Counted from the stretch's first letter, positions 17,741-27,245 are shown. The stretch is 64,000 bases of DNA from CAILZL01 sp963791615 (GCA_963791615.1 CAWBTE010000006.1:992001-1056000); one strand, 5' to 3'. Notes: generated by a model not told the origin, from the letters alone. Numbers and translations are program-made.

Positions 17741-17758
17741 AACATCCTGCCGTTTGCC
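17741..17758. repeat. 18-bp direct repeat, right copy
   Basis: Exact match to 13503-13520 in the same orientation. It closes the 4.2-kb segment and lies upstream of the HcnA-like gene. Confidence 0.75.
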
Positions 17759-17878
17759 GCGGATTTTCAGCACTGTCTATCAGCAGGCAGCAAAAAATAG
17801 CCGCTGCCACACCAGCAATACCCCAATAATTGTGCCCACCATGAATAACAGGCCGCGTACGAGTAAAGGAAAGCGGTG

Positions 17879-18190
17879 ATGAGCTCACGCTTTGTCCGGG
17901 TCGCCGAACAGGATCGGCGCTCCATCGAAATTGAAGTCGACGGTGTAAGTTGCACCGCGCTGGAAGGCGACACCTTGCTGGTCGCCGTGCTCACGCATGC
18001 GCCAGCATTACGCCAATCGGAATTCGGCGATGGCGCCCGTGCCGGCTTCTGCCTGATGGGCGCCTGTCAGGATTGCTGGATGTGGACCGCCAGTGGTGAA
18101 CGCATTCGCGCCTGCACCAGTGTCGTCGTACCCGGCATGAGTGTGCTCACCCATCCGCCCGGAGAGGACCTATGGCCGAACCAGCGGTAA
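17879..18190 (+). CDS. [2Fe-2S] subunit of an opine/D-hydroxyproline-type dehydrogenase (HcnA-like)
   Basis: About 103 residues, a small ferredoxin-fold protein with an N-terminal VDG strand pair. The cluster ligands are in FCLMGACQDCWM (Cx4Cx2C), with a fourth Cys in RACTS. This is the small subunit pattern of HcnA, opine oxidase and the heterotrimeric D-hydroxyproline dehydrogenase. The start ATG 17879 has AGGA 8 nt upstream. It overlaps the next gene by 19 bp; the three genes form one coupled operon with an aldehyde dehydrogenase. The subunit role is secure, the substrate is not. Confidence 0.83.
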   Translation: MSSRFVRVAEQDRRSIEIEVDGVSCTALEGDTLLVAVLTHAPALRQSEFGDGARAGFCLMGACQDCWMWTASGERIRACTSVVVPGMSVLTHPPGEDLWPNQR

Positions 18191-19560
18191 TCGCTCCGCG
18201 AGTCATCATCGTGGGTGCCGGACCCGCGGGTGTGCGCGCCGCACAAACGCTGGTTACGGCCGGCATCCGGCCAACCGTCATCGATGAAGGCTCGGTCAGC
18301 GGCGGGCAGATCTATCGGCGGCAGCCGGCCGTGTTTCGTCGCAGCTATGAAACGCTGTACGGCTTTGAAGCCGGCAAGGCGAAAGCGGTGCATGACAGTT
18401 TCGATGAGCTGGTAACACGCATCGACTATCAACCGGATACGCTGGCCTGGAATATTCACAACAGCGCGCTGTTCACTGCGCAGGGCAACATCAGCCGCAA
18501 GCTGCCGTTCGATGCCTTGATTCTCGCCACCGGCGCCACCGATCGACTGCTGCCCATCAAGGGCTGGACACTGCCCGGCTGCTACAGCATGGGCGCGGCG
18601 CAGATTGCGCTGAAGGCGCAGGCTTGTGCGATTGGCAGAGAGGTGGTGTTTCTCGGCACCGGCCCTTTGCTGTACCTGGTCAGCTATCAATACGCCAAGG
18701 CCGGCATCAAGGTCGCAGCGGTGCTGGATACTTCACCGTTCAGCGGCCAGCTCAAGGCGCTGCGTTACATGGCCAGTCGTCCCTCGCTGCTGGCCAAGGG
18801 CGTGTACTACCGTGCGCAATTGCTGTTGCGAAATATCCCGGTACACAACGGCATCACACCATTGCAGATTGAGGGCAGCAATCAGGTCAGTGGCGTTCGC
18901 TTCCGCCGCAGCAATGGTTCGGAACAACACATAACCTGCGATGCCGTCGGCATGGGTTTTCATTTGCGCAGCGAAACGCAGCTGGCCGATCTGGCACGCT
19001 GTGCATTCACCTTCGATCAGGAACTGGGTTATTGGCGTCCCGAAGCCGATTTCGATGGTCGCAGCAGTGTTGCCGGTGTGTATCTCGCGGGTGATGGAGC
19101 ACGCATTCTCGGCGCGGATGCCGCAGAAATTTCCGGACAACTGGCAGCGCTGGCAACCCTCAGGGATCTGGGACATAAGGTTGACGAAGCACGCCTGCAG
19201 CAACTGCGACAACAGCAGCAACGGATGGAGACCTTTCGTCGCGGCTTGGCTAAAGCTTTCCCCTGGCCGGCGGCATTGGCCAAGTCAGTTGCGGACGATG
19301 TGATCCTGTGTCGCTGCGAAGTGTTGACTGCCGGTGACCTGCGGCGCGCGGTGAGTTTCAAGGGCGCGCCTGAACTGAATCGCGCCAAGGCCCTCATGCG
19401 CATCGGCATGGGCCGTTGTCAGGGACGTTTCTGCGGTTCCGCAGCAGCGGAAATTCTGGCGGATGCGCGCCAGGAAACCGTGGCCGCAGTGGGTCGCTTG
19501 CGTGGCCAGGGACCGGTGAAGCCGCTGCCGCTGGACAGCAGGCTTGAGGTGTCGAAATGA
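18172..19560 (+). CDS. NAD(P)/FAD-binding subunit of an opine/D-hydroxyproline-type dehydrogenase (HcnB-like)
   Basis: 462 residues. N-terminal dinucleotide motif VGAGPAGVRAAQ, a GGQIYRR segment typical of HcnB/OoxA, a second nucleotide-binding site around FLGTGPLLYLV, and YLAGDGARILGA. The C-terminal domain carries a BFD-like [2Fe-2S] site: CRCE, then GRCQGRFCG about 40 residues later. This is the alpha-type subunit that passes electrons from the amine-oxidising subunit. Its end overlaps the next start (ATGA at 19557). The heterotrimer is known from cyanide synthesis (hcnABC), opine use and D-hydroxyproline use; the absence of a proline-type epimerase nearby argues weakly against the last. 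Confidence 0.85.
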   Translation: MAEPAVIAPRVIIVGAGPAGVRAAQTLVTAGIRPTVIDEGSVSGGQIYRRQPAVFRRSYETLYGFEAGKAKAVHDSFDELVTRIDYQPDTLAWNIHNSALFTAQGNISRKLPFDALILATGATDRLLPIKGWTLPGCYSMGAAQIALKAQACAIGREVVFLGTGPLLYLVSYQYAKAGIKVAAVLDTSPFSGQLKALRYMASRPSLLAKGVYYRAQLLLRNIPVHNGITPLQIEGSNQVSGVRFRRSNGSEQHITCDAVGMGFHLRSETQLADLARCAFTFDQELGYWRPEADFDGRSSVAGVYLAGDGARILGADAAEISGQLAALATLRDLGHKVDEARLQQLRQQQQRMETFRRGLAKAFPWPAALAKSVADDVILCRCEVLTAGDLRRAVSFKGAPELNRAKALMRIGMGRCQGRFCGSAAAEILADARQETVAAVGRLRGQGPVKPLPLDSRLEVSK

Positions 19561-20714
19561 CAGCCACTTTTCACGCAAACGATGAAGCCGCCGATGTGAT
19601 CGTTGTCGGCGGCGGCCTGATGGGTGCGTCCGCTGCGTTCTTCCTGCGCAAGCGCGGGCGCTCGGTGATCCTGCTGGAGCGCGGCCTGATTGGTCAGCAG
19701 GCCAGCGGTGTGAACTTCGGCAATGTACGTCGTCAGGGGCGTTACCTGTTTCAACTGCCGCTGGCCAACCGTGCCCGCGAAATCTGGGGCAAGTTGCCGG
19801 AACTGGTGGGCGAGGATTGCGAGTTCCTGGCCAGTGGACATCTACGGGTGTGCTACACGGATGAGCTGGCAGCCAAGATGGAAACTTACGCGCGCGATGC
19901 CAGAGACTATGGTCTCGAACTGGAGATACTCACTCCCAGCGCCCTGCAAAATCGATTTCCGTATCTCGGCCACAAGGCAGTCATGGGATCGCTGGGACCG
20001 CTGGATGGCCATGCCAATCCGCGCCTGGTGGCGCCGGCATTCGGTCGCGCCGCGCGACGCGAAGGTGTGCTGGTCCGCGAAAACACCGAAGTACTGTCGA
20101 TTGAAAAAATCGGCGCGGACTTTCAGGTGGAGACGCGTGATCGCGGCACGTTCCGCGCGCCCACGCTACTGGTAACCGCGGGCGCATGGGCCGGCGCCAT
20201 GGCGGCGCGTTTTGGTGAAGCGGTGCCACTTGTGGCGCGCGGGCCGCAAATGGGCGTGACCGAACCTGCGCCGTATCACATCAAGCCAACCCTGGGCGTG
20301 AGTTCGCCACTGGACGAAGAAACCGTGTATCTGCGCCAGGTCACACGCGGCAACATCGTGTTCGGCGGAGGTCATCGTAATGAAGTCGACCTCGACCGGA
20401 TTCGCGTGTACCCCAATCCGGAAAACACCCTGAACCAGATGCCGCAGTTACAACGTCTGCTGCCGGGCATTGCGAAGTTGCGCCTGATCCGGGTGTGGAG
20501 CGGCATCGAAGGTTATCTGCCGGATGATCTGCCCATCATGGGCGCAAGTGACAAGGTCTCCGGCCTGTTCTATGCCTTCGGTTTTTGCGGCGCAGGTTTC
20601 CAGATCGGACCCGGCGTGGGCGATGTGATGGCGGAGCTGATTGATACCGGCAGTACAGTCACACCGATTGATCCATTTCATATTCGACGTTTTGCAGCGG
20701 CAACACCGGCGTGA
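19557..20714 (+). CDS. Catalytic FAD subunit of an opine/D-hydroxyproline-type dehydrogenase (HcnC-like)
   Basis: 385 residues of the D-amino-acid oxidase (DAO) superfamily. FAD motif VVGGGLMGASAAFFLRKRG, then the SGVNFGNVRRQGR segment typical of the HcnC/opine oxidase B branch, and the C-terminal FGFCGAGFQIGPG. It oxidises the secondary or primary amine of a substrate, with electrons passing to the two preceding subunits. The ATGA overlap with the upstream gene shows tight coupling. The following aldehyde dehydrogenase begins 33 bp later. A role in glycine-to-cyanide conversion (HcnC) is possible but less fitting to the catabolic context. Confidence 0.85.
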   Translation: MTATFHANDEAADVIVVGGGLMGASAAFFLRKRGRSVILLERGLIGQQASGVNFGNVRRQGRYLFQLPLANRAREIWGKLPELVGEDCEFLASGHLRVCYTDELAAKMETYARDARDYGLELEILTPSALQNRFPYLGHKAVMGSLGPLDGHANPRLVAPAFGRAARREGVLVRENTEVLSIEKIGADFQVETRDRGTFRAPTLLVTAGAWAGAMAARFGEAVPLVARGPQMGVTEPAPYHIKPTLGVSSPLDEETVYLRQVTRGNIVFGGGHRNEVDLDRIRVYPNPENTLNQMPQLQRLLPGIAKLRLIRVWSGIEGYLPDDLPIMGASDKVSGLFYAFGFCGAGFQIGPGVGDVMAELIDTGSTVTPIDPFHIRRFAAATPA

Positions 20715-20747
20715 GCCGCAGCCAATGATCTGGTGCAGGTGACAGCA

Positions 20748-22233
20748 ATGCTCGACTTCAATCCCAATGACGTACACGTGCCGCAAGGCCACTTTATCGA
20801 TGGCGTACTGGTCGCCGGTGAAGCCGGCAGTCCAACGCTGCCGGTGCTGCGTCCCTCCGACAATGTGGTGTACGACGAACTGTCAATTGCCTCTGCCGCG
20901 CTGGTGGACCGTGCAGTAACCAATGCACAGCGTGCTTTTCAAACTTCAGACTGGGCCAGCGGCGCACCGCGCGCACGCGCACGCATCCTGCGCCGCTGGG
21001 CCGATCTCATCGAAGCCAATGCCAACGAACTCGGCAAGCTCGAAGCCATGAGTTCGACGCGGCCGGTCAAGGACGCGATCAACATCGATATTCCCTATGC
21101 CGCCGACTGCATTCGCTTCTTCGCAGAACTGGCCGACAAGCACGGTGGCGATGTAGCCGCTACGCGTGCTGATCATCTGGGGCTGGTGATTGCGGAACCG
21201 TATGGCGTGGTCGCCACCATCTCGCCGTGGAATTTCCCCATCACACAGGCCGTCACCAAGATCAGCCCGGCGCTGGCTGCGGGCAATGCCGTGGTGCTGA
21301 AACCTTCGGAGCTGACGCCCTTCTCGGTATTGCGTCTGGCGGAACTGGCCATTGAAGCCGGCATGCCACGCGGCATCTTCAACATCGTGCAGGGCAATGG
21401 TGCAGTCACCGGCGATGCGCTGTGTCGTCATCCCGCCGTGGGCAAGATCTCGTTCACCGGTTCAACGCGCACCGGCGCGGCGATCATGACGGCTGCGGCA
21501 CAAAGCGGCATCAAGGCGGTGACGCTGGAACTGGGTGGCAAGAGTCCGCAACTGGTGTTCGCCGATGTGCACGATCTGGATCGCGTCGCACGCTCCATCG
21601 CCGGTTCGATTCTCTACAACGCCGGTCAGGTCTGTGTCGCGGGATCACGATTGATCGTACAACGCAGCATTGAAGCCGAATTGCTGGAGCGCATCGTCAA
21701 ACTGTCCCGTGGCGTCAAGCCCGGTTCCACATGGTCTGCAGATACCACCTTCGCGCCGATCATTTCGACACCGCAGATGGAACGCATTGATGGCATCGTC
21801 AAGCGCGCCGTTGCTGCCGGCAGCGAAGCCTTGATCGGTGGTCACCGGCTTGATGCCGGTAACGCCGGCGCATTCTATGAACCCACCATCCTCACGCGCG
21901 TGGCGTCAGACATGGAGGCGGTGCGTGAAGAAATTTTCGGCCCGGTGCTGACCGCGCAGACATTTGACGATGAAGAAGAAGGCCTGCAGCTGGCCAGCCA
22001 TCCTGCCTATGGTCTGGCAGCGGGGGTGTTTACGGCGGACATCAACAAGGCGCTGCGCGCCGTACGAGCAGATCAAGGCCGGTACGGTATGGGTGAATCG
22101 CTATGGCCGCACTGCCGACTACATCATTCCGACCGGCGGCTATAAGAGCTCTGGCATTGGCAAGGATCTGGGCCGACAGGCCTTTGAAGCCAATCTGAGA
22201 TACAAGAGTGTGCTGGTTGATTTTTCGGGTTAG
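20748..22233 (+). pseudogene. Aldehyde dehydrogenase, C-terminal frameshift
   Basis: NAD(P)-dependent aldehyde dehydrogenase with the N-box PWNFPITQAVTKI, the KPSELTPFS cofactor segment, Glu in LELGGKSPQ, and the catalytic Cys in GQVCVAGS. At about 22065 one extra base shifts the frame. The uninterrupted reading ends with unrelated residues at 22145. The correct continuation (IKAGTVWVN, GGYKSSGIG, then YKSVLVDF) is in another frame, ending with TAG at 22231-22233. ATG 20748 has AGGTGA upstream. The enzyme would oxidise an aldehyde made by the preceding dehydrogenase. Since the catalytic part is intact, an assembly error is plausible. Confidence 0.85.
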
Positions 22234-22290
22234 TAGGGGCGGGCCATATCAATTAATTAAGAAACCCGCCTTGCATCGAAACGGTTCACC

Positions 22291-22355
22291 GTAGGGGTCG
22301 CTCGCGAGCGACCCTTCCTCGCGGATGAAGAGGGCGGTTCGCGAACCGCCCCTAC
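22291..22355. repeat. REP-like element with two hairpins
   Basis: Two perfect 20-bp palindromes, GGGTCGCTCGCGAGCGACCC (22295-22314) and GGGCGGTTCGCGAACCGCCC (22332-22351), are bounded by GTAG and CTAC. The same architecture recurs at 36317-36384, and a half copy lies at 61187-61210. It sits between the convergent ends of the aldehyde dehydrogenase and the M20 gene and could work as a bidirectional terminator. Confidence 0.85.
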
Positions 22356-22361
22356 ACAAGC

Positions 22362-23519
22362 TCACATGGCGAGTCTTCGTTCCACCAATGCCGCCAGCAA
22401 ATGAATGCCAATCGGCAGCACATTGTCGTTGAAATCATACTTGGGATGATGCAACGGCACAGTGGCCTCACCACGCCCCTGGCCAAGCCACAGATAAGCA
22501 CCCTTGCAGGCCTGCAACATGAAGGCGAAATCTTCCGACGTGAATGCAGGCTCCGGTGCGAGCTCGGCATGCGCAACTGTCGCGGCTACGGTGAGCGCTT
22601 CTGCGGCTGAATCAGCATCATTGATGGTGGCCGGATAGTAGCGGGTGTAGTTCACGTTGATGCGCGTACCGGTTGCCATGCCCACGCCTTCGGCGATCTG
22701 ACGCACTGACTGTTCAATCCTGTCCTGCACAGCCGGATCGAAACTGCGCACCGTGCCGACCACTTTCACCTGTGCGGGCAGGACATTGTGCGCATGACCA
22801 CCATTGATCTGCGTGACCGACAACACTGCAGACGCCGTCGGCGCAATACGTCGCGCAATGATGGTGTTGAGTTGCAGTACCAGATCGCTGGCGGCGAGGA
22901 TGGCATCGGGCGTGTGGTGCGGCATGGCAGCGTGGCCACCGCGTCCCTCAACAGTAATTTCAAACTTGTCGGCCGCCGCCATGATTGGGCCGGGCCGCGT
23001 GGCAATGGTGCCGGCGGGCAGATCGGGCCAGTTATGCAGTGCGAATACGCGTTCGCAGGGAAAACGTTCAAACAAACCGTCCTTTACCATGGCACGGGCG
23101 CCGCCCAGCCCTTCCTCAGCCGGCTGAAAAATGAAATTCACCGTGCCATCGAAACGCCGCGTACGTGTCAGATGTTGCGCCGCGCCCAGCAGCATCGCCA
23201 CATGGCCATCGTGACCACAGCCATGGAACACACCGGGATTGTTGCTGGCATAGGGCAGCGCGGTCTGTTCGTGAATGGCCAACGCATCCATGTCGGCGCG
23301 CAGCCCGACCGTGCGATTGGAGTTCCCCACTTTCAGTACTGCGACAAGTCCGGTGCCACCAATGCCGGTGTGCACATCGAGTTTGAGCGTGCGCAAAACA
23401 TCGGCAATCTGCGCCGCAGTGCGATGTTCGGCAAAGCCCAGTTCCGGATGTGCATGCAGGTCACGCCGGAACGCGATCAGCGGCTGCACCAGGTCGTCAA
23501 TTTCCGCGTGCTCAGACAT
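22362..23519 (-). CDS. M20-family amidohydrolase (hippurate/N-acyl-amino-acid hydrolase type)
   Basis: 385 residues, M20D peptidase subfamily. Metal and catalytic signatures: LRADMDAL, CGHDGHVAML, FQPAEEGLGG and HNWPDLPAG, with the dimerisation domain RGGHAAMPH in the middle and TSEDFAFML near the end. Such enzymes hydrolyse N-acyl, N-carbamoyl or amino-acid conjugate amide bonds. It is the last gene of the minus-strand run with the Dpp-type ABC transporter, 51 bp after the ATPase gene, so the imported compound probably contains an amide. The REP-like element follows it. Confidence 0.9.
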   Translation of the reverse strand: MSEHAEIDDLVQPLIAFRRDLHAHPELGFAEHRTAAQIADVLRTLKLDVHTGIGGTGLVAVLKVGNSNRTVGLRADMDALAIHEQTALPYASNNPGVFHGCGHDGHVAMLLGAAQHLTRTRRFDGTVNFIFQPAEEGLGGARAMVKDGLFERFPCERVFALHNWPDLPAGTIATRPGPIMAAADKFEITVEGRGGHAAMPHHTPDAILAASDLVLQLNTIIARRIAPTASAVLSVTQINGGHAHNVLPAQVKVVGTVRSFDPAVQDRIEQSVRQIAEGVGMATGTRINVNYTRYYPATINDADSAAEALTVAATVAHAELAPEPAFTSEDFAFMLQACKGAYLWLGQGRGEATVPLHHPKYDFNDNVLPIGIHLLAALVERRLAM

Positions 23520-23570
23520 GTGCCCTATCCTGGATGAATAAAACCTGTTGCGACGAATCCGATTCTCATC

Positions 23571-25418
23571 CTACAGATGTTCGGCATCAACTGCCGCAAC
23601 CGGTTGTCTCACATGTAGCTGCCGCAGTTCCTCATCGGTGTGATGACACAGGATTTCCTTGCCGTCACGCATCACGACGTGTTTTGGCGGCTGCAGATTA
23701 CACATACCATCGATACGCACCGGACAGCGGTTCAGGAAGCTGCATAACGCAGGTGTTTTGCCCTCTGCAGATACGGCGCCGATGGCAGGCAAGGCACGGG
23801 GTGCGCCGATCTGTTCCAGCCAGCCACGCCGCAACTCCGGCACTGACGACACCAGCAAGTCGGTGTAGGGATGCAACGGCGGCGCCAGCAAACTCTGACG
23901 GCTGCCGGATTCGACTTTGCGTCCGGCATACAGCACCACAATCTCATCGCACACCGCGCGCACGGTGGAAATGTCATGACTGATGAACATGTACGAAACA
24001 TTGAGCTGACGACGCAAGTCGGCCATCAGTTCCAGAATCGCCGCGCCCACCACCGTGTCGAGCGCCGAGGTCACTTCATCACACAGGATCAGGTCCGGCT
24101 CGGCAGCCAGCGCCCGCGCCAGGTTGATGCGCTGCTTCTGGCCACCCGACAACTCGCTGCAATGGCGTGTCGCCATCTCGGCCGGCAGCTTCACCAGCTC
24201 CAGCAATTGCGCGATACGTTTATCGCGCGCTGCGCCGTCCATGCCATGATAGAACTTCAGTGGTCGACCCAGAATGGTCGCCACGCTATGGGCGGGATTG
24301 AGTGCAGTATCGGCGTTCTGAAACACAATCTGGATGCGCCGGAACTGATCGCGGGTGCGGCCACTCAGCAACGGCGACAACGGCTCGCCATTGAACCGCA
24401 GCGTGCCCCGTGCCGGCGCTACCAGACCGGCAATTACGCGCGCCAGCGTGGACTTTCCCGATCCGGATTCGCCAATCACACCCAGCGTGGCGCCGCGCTG
24501 CATGGTCAGTGTGATGTCATGCAATACCAGTGAACGCGGCAAGCCCTGTGCATCCACCGGACCATAACCCGCCGTCAAACCCTCAATGGACAGCAGCGGC
24601 GCAGCCTGTGTGGCAGTGGCAGCAGTTTGTCGCATCGCCGGCCGCGCCGCGGCCAGCAACATCTTCGTGTAGGAATCCTGCGGCGCGGTCAGTACCTGAT
24701 CGGTACTGCCGGCCTCGCGAATCTCGCCGTGATTGAGCACCACGATCTGATCGGCCATCTGCGCCACCACGGCCAGATCGTGCGATACGTACACCGCAGT
24801 GGCGCCACGTTCGCGCACGATTTTCTTGAAGGCGCGTAACACTTCAATCTGCGTGGTGACATCCAGCGCCGTGGTGGGTTCATCGAGAATCACCAGCGCC
24901 GGATCGGTGATCAGCGCCATCGCCGCCATCAGTCGCTGCAGTTGTCCACCGGATACCTGGTGCGGATAACGCTGGCCGATATGCTCCGGATCGGGCAGCG
25001 CCAGTGATCGAAACAGCTCCACGGCCTTGGCTTCGGCAGCTGCACGATTCATCAGACCATGGATCAGCACCGTTTCAGTGACTTGCGCCATGATGGTTTT
25101 GGCGGGATTGAATGCTGCCGCGGCACTCTGCGCAATGTAGGCGACCTTGGTGCCACGCAGACTGAACAACTGCTCTGCGCTCAACGACAACACATCGGTC
25201 TCGCCGATGTGAATCGAACCGCCGGCGATACGGCAACCACTGCGCGCATAACCCATCAATGACAACGCAATGGTGGTCTTGCCAGAACCGGATTCACCGA
25301 TCAACGCCAGCACTTCGCCTTTCTGAATGGTGAAGCCCACATCTTTGACGATGGTCTTTGCACCGTCGCCACTACCCACCGTCACGCGCAAACCGGCAAC
25401 ACGTACCTGAGCACTCAT
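23571..25418 (-). CDS. Fused double ATP-binding protein of a Dpp/Opp-type ABC transporter
   Basis: 615 residues with two complete ABC ATPase domains, the equivalents of DppD and DppF joined. Domain 1 (about 1-270): GESGSGKTT, SGGQLQR, LVILDEPTTALD. Domain 2 (about 285-560): GESGSGKST, LSGGQKQRINLARAL, LILCDEVTSALD. Each is followed by the oligopeptide-transporter C-terminal region, the last with the Cys-rich FLNRCPVRIDGMCN. The start ATG 25418 has GGAGGTG upstream and lies one base after the permease stop. It powers the two permeases upstream. Confidence 0.92.
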   Translation of the reverse strand: MSAQVRVAGLRVTVGSGDGAKTIVKDVGFTIQKGEVLALIGESGSGKTTIALSLMGYARSGCRIAGGSIHIGETDVLSLSAEQLFSLRGTKVAYIAQSAAAAFNPAKTIMAQVTETVLIHGLMNRAAAEAKAVELFRSLALPDPEHIGQRYPHQVSGGQLQRLMAAMALITDPALVILDEPTTALDVTTQIEVLRAFKKIVRERGATAVYVSHDLAVVAQMADQIVVLNHGEIREAGSTDQVLTAPQDSYTKMLLAAARPAMRQTAATATQAAPLLSIEGLTAGYGPVDAQGLPRSLVLHDITLTMQRGATLGVIGESGSGKSTLARVIAGLVAPARGTLRFNGEPLSPLLSGRTRDQFRRIQIVFQNADTALNPAHSVATILGRPLKFYHGMDGAARDKRIAQLLELVKLPAEMATRHCSELSGGQKQRINLARALAAEPDLILCDEVTSALDTVVGAAILELMADLRRQLNVSYMFISHDISTVRAVCDEIVVLYAGRKVESGSRQSLLAPPLHPYTDLLVSSVPELRRGWLEQIGAPRALPAIGAVSAEGKTPALCSFLNRCPVRIDGMCNLQPPKHVVMRDGKEILCHHTDEELRQLHVRQPVAAVDAEHL

Positions 25419-25419
25419 C

Positions 25420-26295
25420 TCAAGCACCTCCGTTGCGGCGCGCACGCCCGGGCAAACTGTCGATGACCAGATTCACGCCGATGGTGAGTGTCGCAATCGC
25501 CAGCGCCGGCATGATGACCGCCGGTGCGCCTTCGCCGAGGCCGGAAATATTTTCGCGCACCAGTGAACCCAGATCGGCATCGGGTGGCTGCACGCCCAGG
25601 CCCAGGAAACTCAAACCACTGAGCAGCAACACCACGAACACAAAACGCAAACCGAAATCCGCCAGGATGGGATTGATCATGTTGGGCAGGATTTCAACCA
25701 CGGCGATATAGACCCGGCCTTCGCCGCGCGCCCGCGCCACCTGCACATAGTCCATGGTGTTGAGATTTACCGCCAGCGCGCGCGCAATGCGGAATGCACC
25801 CGGCAGATAACTGATGCCGGCAATCAGCAACAGCAGCGGCACCGACGAGCCGAATGCCGCCACCATCACCAGTGCAAAAATCTTGCTGGGGATGGAAATC
25901 AGGGTATCCATCAGACGGCTCACCACTTCATCAATCCAGCGGCCGCTCACTGCGGCAAACAAGGCCAACGCCGCGCCGGTGCCGCTGGCCAACAAGGCAG
26001 CGGCGAACGCCAGACCTACGGTAAATCGTGTTCCGGACAGAATGCGACTGAGCATGTCGCGGCCGAGATAGTCGCTGCCCAACGGATATTCGAGACTCAA
26101 GGGACCAAACACATCAGGCGCCACAATCGCACCCACTTCGTACGGCGCCAGCAACGGCCCGATGATGGCAATCAACAGCCAGAAACAAACCAGCGATAAG
26201 CCAATGCGCCCCGACAACGGCAACGACCTCAGCAAACGCCGCACCGCACCCGCAGGCCGGGCAACTGATGGCATGGGTAGCGGTTGAGTGCTCAT
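25420..26295 (-). CDS. Dpp/Opp-type ABC permease, DppC-like
   Basis: 291 residues. A long N-terminal membrane segment (GLSLVCFWLLIAIIGPLLAPY) is followed by GSDYLGRDMLSRILSGTRF and the five-helix BPD_transp_1 core. The permease EAA-like loop reads YVQVARARGEG. The GSDxxGRD motif marks the DppC/OppC branch. It overlaps the DppB-like gene by 4 bp. Ligand specificity lies with the binding protein, so peptides, opines or other amides are possible. Confidence 0.92.
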   Translation of the reverse strand: MSTQPLPMPSVARPAGAVRRLLRSLPLSGRIGLSLVCFWLLIAIIGPLLAPYEVGAIVAPDVFGPLSLEYPLGSDYLGRDMLSRILSGTRFTVGLAFAAALLASGTGAALALFAAVSGRWIDEVVSRLMDTLISIPSKIFALVMVAAFGSSVPLLLLIAGISYLPGAFRIARALAVNLNTMDYVQVARARGEGRVYIAVVEILPNMINPILADFGLRFVFVVLLLSGLSFLGLGVQPPDADLGSLVRENISGLGEGAPAVIMPALAIATLTIGVNLVIDSLPGRARRNGGA

Positions 26296-27245
26296 CGGTA
26301 GCGCAGCTTCGGGTTGGAGACAATGGCGCAGACATCGGCCAGCAACACCAGCGCCAGATACGCGCCGCAGAAAATCATCGCGCAGGTCTGCAGCAGGGGC
26401 ATGTCGCGACTGGTCACGGCGTCCACCATCAGGCTGGCAATGCCGGGATAGTTGAAGATGGTCTCGACGATGATCGCGCCGCCCAGCAGGTACGACAGAC
26501 TCAGCGCCACCGCATTGGCAATCGGACCGATGGCATTGGGCAGCGCATGCGTAAGCGCGACACGCGTGGGACGCACGCCTTTGAGAATGGCCATTTCCAC
26601 ATAGGGTTGCGCCAGCTGATCGATGACGGCAGCACGCGTCATGCGCGCCATCTGCGCCACGATCACGAAGCTCAGGGTCATCACCGGCATGGCATAGGCA
26701 CGCGCAAACTCCGCCAGCGTGGGGTTATCGGGCGGCGACGACAGCGCCGACAACCAGTTCAGTTTCACCGCAAAAATCAGCACGGCGAGCGTGGCCACCA
26801 GAAACTCCGGCACCGCCACCATCGACAGCGTCATCACACTCATCACCCGATCCAGCGGCGAACCGCGATACATCGCTGAGAGAATGCCGATCAACAAGGC
26901 CAGCGGCACCGACACTGCCGCAGTCGTGCCAGCCAGCACCAGGGATTTGGGCAAACGCTTGGCGATAAGCTCGCTCACCGGCAGGTTGTTGGCCAGCGAT
27001 TGACCGGGATTGCCGGACAACATGCCCGACAACCAGTGCCAGTAACGCACATAACCCGGCTGATCCAGGCCCAATTGAATGCGCAGTGCAGCGACGGTTT
27101 CCGGCGTTGCGCCCTGCCCCAGGGCTTCTTCCGCCGCATCGCCGGGCAGCAGCGAGGTGATGGCGAAGATCACGATCGATACCAGCAACAGCGTCAGCAT
27201 TGCCAGGCCGATACGTTTGACGATCAGGGTGAGCGTCGCGTTCAT
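26292..27245 (-). CDS. Dpp/Opp-type ABC permease, DppB-like
   Basis: 317 residues with six predicted membrane helices: an N-terminal helix (IGLAMLTLLLVSIVIFAI), then the periplasmic PGDAAEEALG segment and the DppB-type LGLDQPGYVRYWHWL. The loop YVEMAILKGVRPTRVALTHAL is the EAA-type ATPase contact. The start ATG 27245 overlaps the stop of the substrate-binding protein (ATGA). It forms the translocation pore with the DppC-like protein. Confidence 0.92.
   Translation of the reverse strand: MNATLTLIVKRIGLAMLTLLLVSIVIFAITSLLPGDAAEEALGQGATPETVAALRIQLGLDQPGYVRYWHWLSGMLSGNPGQSLANNLPVSELIAKRLPKSLVLAGTTAAVSVPLALLIGILSAMYRGSPLDRVMSVMTLSMVAVPEFLVATLAVLIFAVKLNWLSALSSPPDNPTLAEFARAYAMPVMTLSFVIVAQMARMTRAAVIDQLAQPYVEMAILKGVRPTRVALTHALPNAIGPIANAVALSLSYLLGGAIIVETIFNYPGIASLMVDAVTSRDMPLLQTCAMIFCGAYLALVLLADVCAIVSNPKLRYR

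Noticed and set aside
17780..17842. 20-codon minus-strand frame reading as a membrane peptide (MVGTIIGVLLVW...)
   Set aside because: Hydrophobic and helix-like, but very short, without a ribosome-binding site, and just upstream of the plus-strand [2Fe-2S] gene. Not enough to call a gene.
17879..20714. Hydrogen cyanide synthase (hcnABC) assignment
   Set aside because: Subunit layout matches, but the operon continues into an aldehyde dehydrogenase and sits in a catabolic region. A general opine/D-hydroxyproline-type dehydrogenase label is safer.
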